DNA of 22,483 nucleotides. Origin: Flavobacteriales bacterium UBA720 (GTDB taxonomy: Bacteria > Bacteroidota > Bacteroidia > Flavobacteriales > Weeksellaceae). The translations under genes were made by a program, and so were the position numbers. How positions within the stretch are numbered: the first letter of the stretch is position 1; every line of letters starts with the position of its first letter. This document shows, in pieces, positions 16,715 through 22,483 of the stretch. The stretch is taken from NCBI GenBank assembly GCA_002297505.1, contig DBLQ01000102.1:1-22483 (forward strand). The letters are read 5' to 3'. The notes under the pieces are model-generated. The model had not been told where the DNA came from, ran no database searches, and worked only from the letters and a program-made list of their open reading frames with translations.

Positions 16715-19690
16715 ATGGCTACAGGAACGAACGAAGGTGCTTTTGAAGCACATGTGGTAAATTATTTAGTGCATACGGTACAAGAGTATCAGGAGAAACA
16801 CACTTCTGTTTACAATAAAGATTTATGCCTCATTGAAGAGGATGTTATAAATTTTGTAAAAGAGACACAACCGGATGAATACCTAAAGTTAGAGCAACAA
16901 TACGGCGCTTTAACGAATCGGAAGATTGTAGAAAACGTTGCAAAATCTATTGCTAATAATAAAACCTTACAGGTTCTTCGTGAAGGTGCTTTAAAAGATC
17001 GTGGGGTAAAATTGCAGTTAGCTTATTTCAAACCCAATCACGATCGTTCACCTGAGCATTTAGATAAATACAAAAAGAATAAGCTTACAGTTATTCGTCA
17101 ACTAGCTTATTCAAACAGAAATAACAACTCACTTGATTTAGGTTTCTTCATCAATGGTATTCCTGTAGCTACTGCTGAACTTAAAAATGCGTTAACAGGT
17201 CAGTATCTTTCCCAAGCGATAGAACAATATCGTAAAGACAGAGATGCTAAAGAAAAACTATTCGAATTTCAGCGATGCTTAGTTCATTTTGCAGTAAGCA
17301 CAGAAAAGGTAGCCATGACTACGCGTTTAGCCAATGAAAAAACCTTCTTTTTACCATTTAATCAAGATTTAGAAAATCATTGTGATGATGATTTTGCTAC
17401 GTCCTATTGGTATCGCGATGTAATGCGTAAAGATTCCTTAATGGATTTGGTGCAGAATTTTATCAATTTACAAACCAATGAGGAGAAAGTCTTTAATCCT
17501 AAAACAAATGGAATAGAAGTAAAAAAATCAGAAGTATTAATTTTCCCCCGTTTTCATCAACGTCGAGCAGTTAATAAATTATTAAGTGATGTTAAAGAAA
17601 AAGGAGTTGGTCAAAAATATTTAATCCAACACTCGGCTGGTTCTGGTAAATCAAATACGATTTCTTGGTTGGCTCACCGCCTATCAGATTTGTACCAAAA
17701 TCCCTCTGACCCAAAATCATTATTTGATACCACGATAGTGGTTACAGACCGTCGTGTATTAGACAAGCAGATACAAAACAACATTCGTCAGTTTGAGCAA
17801 ACGCCTGGAGCTGTAGCCTATATCGATGAAAATAAATCAGCACAAGATTTACGTATAGCAATCGAAAACGGGAGTAGAATTATTGTAACCACTTTACAAA
17901 AATTCCCTGTAATCTCTGATACGGTATCACGTTTTTCAGATCGTAAATTTGCCGTAATTATAGATGAAGCCCATTCATCTCAATCAGGTGAAGCTGCTCG
18001 ACATCTTCGTAAGTCCTTGTCTTTAGAAGAGGCGGAAGAAAAAGACGTAGTAGAAAAAAGTTTAGATGATATCATTGAGGATGAAATCAAAAGCAAAGGC
18101 GATCAAAAGAATATTTCATTTTTTGCTTTCACAGCAACTCCAAAAAACAAGACATTAGAAATTTTTGGGACTGTAAATGCATCTGGAGATAAAACCGAGT
18201 TTGATTTGTATTCTATGGAACAGGCCATTAAAGAAGGCTTTATTTTGGATGTGCTGAAAAACTACATGTCTTGGCGTCGTTATTACAAATTAGTTAAGCG
18301 TTCGGAGGTAGAAGATAAAGAGTATTCTAAAAAACAAACCTTACGTTTATTGGCAAACTATGTAGATTTACAAGATCATGCAATAGAGAAAAAAACACGT
18401 ATCATGCTTGAACATTTTGCATCGCAAACGCAAAATGAAATTCAAGGTATGGCTCGTGCCATGTTGGTAACAAAAAGTAGATTACACGCAGTTCGATACA
18501 AACTAAAGTTTGATGAAATCATGCGTGAAATGAACCTGCCTTATGAAGCTTTAGTGGCGTTTAGTGGAACCGTTACGGATGGCGATACGGGAGCAGAACA
18601 CACTTCTGAGTCCATGAATCAATTAGAAGGTAAAATATCGGTACCAGAAGCTTTAAAATTGCCTAAATATAGAATTCTTATTGTAGCAAACATGTATCAA
18701 ACTGGTTTCGATGAACCTTTATTACATACCATGTTTGTGGATAAGAAATTAGGAGGAACAAGTACGGTGCAAACCCTCAGTCGTTTAAACCGTACTCGGA
18801 AAGGGAAAGATTCTACCATGGTTTTAGATTTTGTGAACGATCCCGAAAAAGTTCAGGAAGACTTTCAATTCTATTACGGTAGTAATCGCATGGATTTTGG
18901 AGATCAAACCGACCAAAATTCAGTCTATGATGTATTGAATAAAATTGAATCTACGAATTTAATTTATCAGAATGATGTAGAAGCTTTTGCAGAAATTTTC
19001 TTTAGAAAAGGTGATAATATGGAATTATTACAACCTATTTTAAATAATTTGGTAGAACGATTTAACGGTCTTGAAAATGAAGCTCAAATTGAACTAAAAG
19101 CTACTATCAATGACTTTATTCGTTTGTATAGATTCTTGTCACAAATTATAACCTTTACCGATATTGATTTAGAGAAATATTATGTACTATTAACAGCATT
19201 ATTTAAAAAACTACCATCGAATAGAGTTTCATTACCCACTGATGTCTTAGAGAATGTAGAGTTAGATAGTTACAAACTTCAGCACCAATATACAACGGAC
19301 CTACAATTAGAGTCTGCCGAAGTAAATATGCAAGGTCAAACACCTGGAGGTGCTAATGGTATTCAAGAAGATGAATTTGAATTGTTAACCAAAATCATAA
19401 AAGTATTAAATGATACCTTTGGTTTAGATTTAAAAGATGAAGACAAAGTCGAGTTCATGAAGATGAAAGAGAATGTTTATCAGAACGAAGAGCTAATGAC
19501 ATTCTTTAATAAGAATAACTCTAAAGCCAATATTCAGGATAAATTCGATGAAACTATCGATGATGAGCTTTTGAATTTTATTGATGGTAAATTAAGTTTA
19601 TACAACAAACTTACAGATGATCGGGTAAATAAAGAGTTTAAACGTCTTTGGTTTAACGAAGTGTATGATCGGGTATTGAGAGGAGTATAA
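16715..19690 (+). CDS. hsdR: Type I restriction endonuclease subunit HsdR
   Basis: This 991-aa motor-nuclease cuts unmodified DNA after ATP-driven translocation. The N-terminal nuclease domain shows Asp141 and Glu155-x-Lys157 (LDLGFF ... TAELKNAL). The helicase motor has Walker A AGSGKS at 308-313, the DEAH box at 417-420 (VIIDEAHSSQ), FAFTATP at 470-476, and the later motifs ANMYQTGFDEP and QTLSRLNRTRKGK. The C-terminal helical region binds the HsdM/HsdS core. All catalytic residues I can check are present, so the hsd operon should be functional. Confidence 0.95.
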   Translation: MATGTNEGAFEAHVVNYLVHTVQEYQEKHTSVYNKDLCLIEEDVINFVKETQPDEYLKLEQQYGALTNRKIVENVAKSIANNKTLQVLREGALKDRGVKLQLAYFKPNHDRSPEHLDKYKKNKLTVIRQLAYSNRNNNSLDLGFFINGIPVATAELKNALTGQYLSQAIEQYRKDRDAKEKLFEFQRCLVHFAVSTEKVAMTTRLANEKTFFLPFNQDLENHCDDDFATSYWYRDVMRKDSLMDLVQNFINLQTNEEKVFNPKTNGIEVKKSEVLIFPRFHQRRAVNKLLSDVKEKGVGQKYLIQHSAGSGKSNTISWLAHRLSDLYQNPSDPKSLFDTTIVVTDRRVLDKQIQNNIRQFEQTPGAVAYIDENKSAQDLRIAIENGSRIIVTTLQKFPVISDTVSRFSDRKFAVIIDEAHSSQSGEAARHLRKSLSLEEAEEKDVVEKSLDDIIEDEIKSKGDQKNISFFAFTATPKNKTLEIFGTVNASGDKTEFDLYSMEQAIKEGFILDVLKNYMSWRRYYKLVKRSEVEDKEYSKKQTLRLLANYVDLQDHAIEKKTRIMLEHFASQTQNEIQGMARAMLVTKSRLHAVRYKLKFDEIMREMNLPYEALVAFSGTVTDGDTGAEHTSESMNQLEGKISVPEALKLPKYRILIVANMYQTGFDEPLLHTMFVDKKLGGTSTVQTLSRLNRTRKGKDSTMVLDFVNDPEKVQEDFQFYYGSNRMDFGDQTDQNSVYDVLNKIESTNLIYQNDVEAFAEIFFRKGDNMELLQPILNNLVERFNGLENEAQIELKATINDFIRLYRFLSQIITFTDIDLEKYYVLLTALFKKLPSNRVSLPTDVLENVELDSYKLQHQYTTDLQLESAEVNMQGQTPGGANGIQEDEFELLTKIIKVLNDTFGLDLKDEDKVEFMKMKENVYQNEELMTFFNKNNSKANIQDKFDETIDDELLNFIDGKLSLYNKLTDDRVNKEFKRLWFNEVYDRVLRGV

Positions 19691-19710
19691 GATTATACTT
19701 GTTTATTCTA

Positions 19711-19920
19711 GAAATATTCTTTTAATTTTTTAAAGAATGAATAATTGACCGGGCTATGAAAGCCCGCAATAGGGAATTGAAAAATATAATGAAGTGGGTG
19801 GTGTGGGGCTATGTTTTTTGATTTTCTATTTCAGAACATAGCGATAAGCTCTTTTACAGCGAAGGGAATTGCGATGGAAAGTAAATGTGCTTAGCTATAA
19901 TAAATATGAGCACAAAAAAA
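19711..19920. repeat. Right copy of direct repeat flanking the defence island
   Basis: This copy aligns with 9583-9788 in direct orientation and includes the exact ataagctcttttacagcgaag. Its hairpin CGGGCT/AGCCCG (19750-19755 and 19761-19766) matches the left copy in position but has a G-C pair where the left has A-T. A second inverted repeat, GCTATGTT with AACATAGC, is perfect here and imperfect on the left. At the start of this copy ATTCTTT/AAAGAAT (19716-19722 and 19732-19738) forms a weak AT-rich hairpin that might help end hsdR transcription. It lies 20 bp after hsdR and just before the integrase terminator. Confidence 0.85.
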
Positions 19921-19943
19921 AGCAGAACCGTTAAAGTTCTGCT
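19914..19943 (-). terminator. Terminator of the integrase gene
   Basis: On the minus strand an eight-base-pair stem (AGCAGAAC at 19921-19928 with GTTCTGCT at 19936-19943, loop of seven) is followed by a run of T residues (A run 19914-19921 on the plus strand). It lies 23 bp after the integrase stop and has the classic shape of an intrinsic terminator. Confidence 0.85.
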
Positions 19944-19966
19944 CTGTTTCAAGTAATAAAACCGAT

Positions 19967-21216
19967 TTATATTGCCGTTAAAAATGCGTCTTCCAGAGCT
20001 TGAAATTTAGGTGCTACCAAGTCCATGTCTTTACTGATCTTCTGACTTGTAATTTTAGCATAAATCTGTGTGGTTGCAATGTTTTTATGCCCCATCATTT
20101 TGCTAAGGCTTTCAAGCGGTACACCTTCTGTCAAAAACATGGTGCCGAAAGTATGTCTTGCCGTGTGAAAAGTTACTTTTTGCTCGGTTATAATTTCCGC
20201 CGTTTTAATCATTTTATCAATGTGAACATTACAGGTTACATTGGTGGGGATAGGAAAGATAAATTCATTTCGTGTGGTGCCTTGATATTTTTCAATGATC
20301 CGTTTCGGAATTTCCATTAACCGAACATTCGAAGCAACATCTGATTTCTTTCTGCGACTGATGATCCATTGGTGACCATCGAAGAAAGACTGAATATTGT
20401 TCCTTGTCAGTTTTTTAATATCCGCATAAGCAAGTCCGGTAAAACAACTGAAAATAAAAAGATCTTTCACAAGCTCATACCGTGGGTGGGGCGGTGCACA
20501 CATCATCAGTTTTTCTACATCTTCTTTAAGAATATAACCCCTGTCAGTTTCTTCCATATTGATTTCATAATCTTGAAACGGATTATCACGTATCAAACCT
20601 TTTTTAATAGCCAATTCCACCAGACTTAGCACAGGCATCGTGTAAACCCAAACCGTATTATGTGTAGATTGTAAATCGTACCGAAGATAAAAATCAAATT
20701 CCCTAATAAAATCTCCAGTCAATTCCCGAAAGGCCATATCATCACGATGATAGCGTTCTTTGATAAAAGTGGTAAGATGATTATAAACCGTGATGTACTT
20801 GTTGTAGGTGCTTTGTGAACGTTCTTCCTTGTCAACCAATTTTTTAAAATCCTCATTTTTATCGTTAAAGACTTTTAGAATTGCATCATCCATTACACCA
20901 ACACCCAAGAATGAGAGCTTTACTTTTTGGGAAGTAGCAAAGCCCTCGTGTTTCAGCATATCTTCATAAATTTTGTCGATACGCCCACGTATGTTATCCA
21001 ACTTTTTATTAATATTTAAAGCTGTTGCGCTTTTGCCCTCAACTCTTCCATATTTTAGATCCCAATTGCTTGGGTCAATTTCTAACTTTGTCCCGAAAGT
21101 TTTAGGTGTTCCGTCAATGGTAATACGTGCCATAATCGGAGCATTACCATTTTTTTCAGTTCGTTCTTTTTCAAGTAGAAAAGCAGTTTGAACGTTGATT
21201 TTTTTGTCTGCATCAT
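19967..21216 (-). pseudogene. Tyrosine recombinase (integrase), N-terminus frameshifted
   Basis: This is the element's site-specific recombinase. From about 21149 leftward the frame reads NGNAPIMARITIDGTPKTF and runs to the stop, with an arm-binding domain, a core-binding domain and the catalytic domain. The frame upstream of that point has no ATG and is not integrase-like. In the neighbouring frame, an ATGATG at 21216-21211 opens MMQTKKSTFKLLFYLKKNELKK, the typical N-terminus of Bacteroidetes integrases. One extra A in the seven-A run (T run 21150-21156) would join them into a 416-aa protein. Catalytic His351, Arg354, His377 and Tyr386 are present in that numbering. The first catalytic Arg is Ala in CFTGLAYADI, as in IntDOT-like enzymes. 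A real deletion would cripple the gene; a sequencing error or slippage are the alternatives. Confidence 0.85.
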
Positions 21217-21268
21217 AACTCAAATGTTTAATGTTTAAAATTAATTTACATTGAGTTACAAGGAAATA

Positions 21269-21276
21269 CAAAAATA
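21269..21276 (-). promoter_or_regulatory. Candidate -7 box for the integrase gene
   Basis: On the minus strand TATTTTTG fits TANNTTTG and lies about 52 bp before the integrase ATG at 21216. No clear -33 element is visible, so this is only a candidate. The 8-bp palindrome GTTTAAAC at 21301-21308 lies a little farther upstream and could be a binding site. Confidence 0.25.
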
Positions 21277-21346
21277 AGTGCAAAACACTGAAATATAACC
21301 GTTTAAACTAATAAGAAACCTCTATTAATCGGTAACGAATTAGTAA

Positions 21347-21458
21347 CTTAACTTTGTCATTTCAAGCCCAAAATCTATCAGACACCGAGTTCCAAATAAA
21401 GACTACTTCTTTATAAAACATTGTATAGCAACGGATTTAATCGTTTTGCTTAACTTTG
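21347..21458. repeat. Ten-base direct repeats CTTAACTTTG; possible att region
   Basis: CTTAACTTTG occurs at 21347-21356 and 21449-21458, in the gap between the integrase and pyrB. The second copy continues as TTAACTTTGC (21450-21459), which fits the CTnDOT-type target consensus GTANNTTTGC at seven of eight defined bases. This is the expected place for the element end, so the copies may be a crossover core and an integrase-binding site. They also resemble TANNTTTG promoter boxes. The other att end lies outside the window. Confidence 0.35.
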
Positions 21459-21471
21459 CTTTTTACTAATC

Positions 21472-21505
21472 TTTTTTTTAAAAAAAAAACACGCCCGAAA
21501 GCGTG
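21472..21505 (-). terminator. Terminator downstream of pyrB
   Basis: On the minus strand the stem CACGC/GCGTG (21490-21494 and 21501-21505, loop of six) is followed by a run of ten T residues (A run 21480-21489 on the plus strand). It lies 10 bp past the pyrB stop and is a standard intrinsic terminator, probably chromosomal rather than part of the element. Confidence 0.8.
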
Positions 21506-21515
21506 AATAAATATT

Positions 21516-22418
21516 TTAATTTTTGGAGTCGATGAATTTGAATCCTCTGTTTTCTAAATCATATTTAAGGATTGCCATTCTCGCAAAAACGCCGTTCTGC
21601 ATTTGCTTAAAAATTCTAGACCTTTCACATTCCACCAATTCCGAATCAATTTCTACACCTCTGTTGATTGGAGCCGGGTGCATAATGATGGATGTCGGTT
21701 TCATCTTCGCTTCTCTTTCTTTTGTCAATCCGAATTTCTTCAGATAATCCTCAGATTTGAAATTGAAATTTCTCTCGTGACGCTCGTGCTGGATTCTCAA
21801 CAAAATCAAAACATCTACTTCCTTTACCAAATCATCGAATTGTAAATAAGTTCCGTTAACCAACATTCCTTCATCAAACCAGAATTCGGGACCGGAGAAA
21901 TAAACTTTCGCTCCTAATCTTCTGAACAATCCTGCGTCGGAGTTCGCCACACGGCTGTGCTTTACATCGCCGACAATTCCGATCTTAAGACCTTCAATCT
22001 TTCCAAATTCCTGAATAATTGTCAGCGCATCCAGAATCGCCTGTGTCGGGTGGTGTCCCGTTCCGTCTCCGGCATTCACGATGCTCAGCTTCGTATCCTT
22101 CAGCGCATCATAATACCTGTTCTCCGAATGTCTGATCACTGCCACTTCCACACCAATCGCCTCAAGCGTTTTAATTGTGTCCAGCATCGTTTCGCCTTTG
22201 GCAATCGAACTTTTATCTGCTTCGAAATCGATGACCTGAAGTCCCAGTTTTTTCTCTGCCACTTCGAAACTTGTTTTGGTTCTGGTGCTGTTCTCAAAAA
22301 ACAGATTGGCTGCGAAAACGTCGCCATCAATCTTGCTGATCTTCCCTTGGGAAAAAGCCTGAGCTTCTTGTAAAATCTTCTCGATATTGTCTGTAGAAAT
22401 GCGTGAAAGCTTAATCAT
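21516..22418 (-). CDS. pyrB: Aspartate carbamoyltransferase catalytic subunit
   Basis: This 300-aa enzyme joins carbamoyl phosphate to aspartate, the first committed step of pyrimidine synthesis in the cytoplasm. The carbamoyl-phosphate loop Ser44-Thr-Arg-Thr47 (FFENSTRTK), the HPTQ motif at 123-126, Arg208-x-Gln210 (LLRIQHERHE) and the HPAP loop at 247-250 are all present. Length is normal for the catalytic chain. No regulatory subunit is seen in the window. This is host chromosome: its codon choice and higher GC differ from the defence island, and the mobile element ends close behind its 3' end without touching the gene. Confidence 0.96.
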   Translation of the reverse strand: MIKLSRISTDNIEKILQEAQAFSQGKISKIDGDVFAANLFFENSTRTKTSFEVAEKKLGLQVIDFEADKSSIAKGETMLDTIKTLEAIGVEVAVIRHSENRYYDALKDTKLSIVNAGDGTGHHPTQAILDALTIIQEFGKIEGLKIGIVGDVKHSRVANSDAGLFRRLGAKVYFSGPEFWFDEGMLVNGTYLQFDDLVKEVDVLILLRIQHERHERNFNFKSEDYLKKFGLTKEREAKMKPTSIIMHPAPINRGVEIDSELVECERSRIFKQMQNGVFARMAILKYDLENRGFKFIDSKN

Positions 22419-22436
22419 AAATTCAAATTTTTAAAT

Positions 22437-22464
22437 AAAAAAAACGAAGCCTAAAGACTTCGTT
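22437..22464 (-). terminator. Terminator-like hairpin upstream of pyrB
   Basis: On the minus strand the stem AACGAAG/CTTCGTT (22443-22449 and 22458-22464, loop of eight) is followed by eight T residues (A run 22437-22444 on the plus strand), only 18 bp before the pyrB ATG. It may end the preceding gene outside the window or act as an attenuator of pyrB. The space between it and the start is too short for a separate full promoter. Confidence 0.7.
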
Positions 22465-22483
22465 AAATATAAAAAATATTGTT

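Larger units (their letters stand above)
9789..19710. mobile_element. Defence cargo island between direct repeats
   Basis: The 9.9-kb block lies exactly between the two imperfect direct repeats and holds only plus-strand genes: WYL regulator, ATPase, unknown protein, hsdM, hsdS and hsdR. It is visibly more AT-rich than the tra genes and pyrB, especially at 9800-13560. No transposase or recombinase lies inside it. The arrangement suggests a cassette acquired, and possibly lost, by recombination between the repeats. The boundaries are inferred from the repeats, and insertion itself is not directly shown. Confidence 0.6.
1..21459. mobile_element. Right portion of a Bacteroidetes integrative conjugative element
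   Basis: The window opens inside a traG-like gene and runs through traI-Q, an ssb/DUF932/RadC module, a defence island and a tyrosine recombinase, then meets the housekeeping gene pyrB. This order is typical of conjugative transposons of Bacteroidota. The left end, relaxase, coupling protein and traA-F would lie upstream and are not visible. The right limit is approximate: I place it at a candidate att core at 21450-21459, but it could be anywhere between the integrase start (21216) and the pyrB stop (21516). Two probable frameshifts, in traM and the integrase, would impair mobility if they are real. Confidence 0.85.

Noticed and set aside
1..22483. CRISPR array, tRNA, rRNA or insertion sequence
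   Set aside because: I saw no regularly spaced short repeats, no tRNA-like or rRNA-like segment, and no transposase gene on either strand.

Overview
The window looks like Bacteroidota DNA, most likely a flavobacterium of the Chryseobacterium/Weeksellaceae type. The evidence is a tra gene set of the Bacteroidetes conjugative-transposon kind (traG-I-J-K-L-M-N-O-Q), TANNTTTG-like promoter boxes, few Shine-Dalgarno sequences and AT-rich DNA. The genus is an inference from overall look. The window covers the right part of an integrative conjugative element (ICE), an accessory defence island inside it, and the chromosomal gene pyrB just beyond its right end.

Layout. 1-7107 (+): the mating-channel operon, beginning inside traG (VirB4-like ATPase) and ending with the lipoprotein gene traQ. 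traM is split by a one-base deletion in an A tract near 4704-4708. 7108-7293: a convergent intergenic region with a 9-G run and two hairpins, one a strong bidirectional terminator. 7294-9307 (-): ssb, a DUF932 gene and a RadC-like JAB gene, a set often found as early-transfer or maintenance genes of conjugative elements. 9308-9879: structured noncoding DNA and the left copy of a direct repeat of about 206 bp. 9880-13559 (+): a tight three-gene operon of a WYL-domain regulator, an ABC/OLD-like ATPase with coiled-coil and acidic insertions, and a 353-aa protein I do not recognise. 13626-19690 (+): a complete type I restriction-modification operon, hsdM-hsdS-hsdR. 19711-19920: the right copy of the direct repeat. 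19967-21216 (-): the element's tyrosine recombinase, whose real N-terminus is hidden by another one-base deletion in an A tract. 21217-21515: the element end, with a possible att core. 21516-22418 (-): pyrB, with a terminator-like hairpin close upstream that could be an attenuator.

How it fits together. The tra genes build the transfer channel, the ssb module probably handles incoming single-stranded DNA, and the integrase moves the element in and out of the site beside pyrB. The approximately 9.9-kb block between the direct repeats carries only defence-type genes and is visibly more AT-rich than the tra genes. It therefore looks like a swappable cargo cassette. The best candidate for an undescribed system is the WYL regulator-ATPase-unknown operon, which has a perfect palindrome just upstream of the regulator. 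Everything here was read by eye, with no database search.
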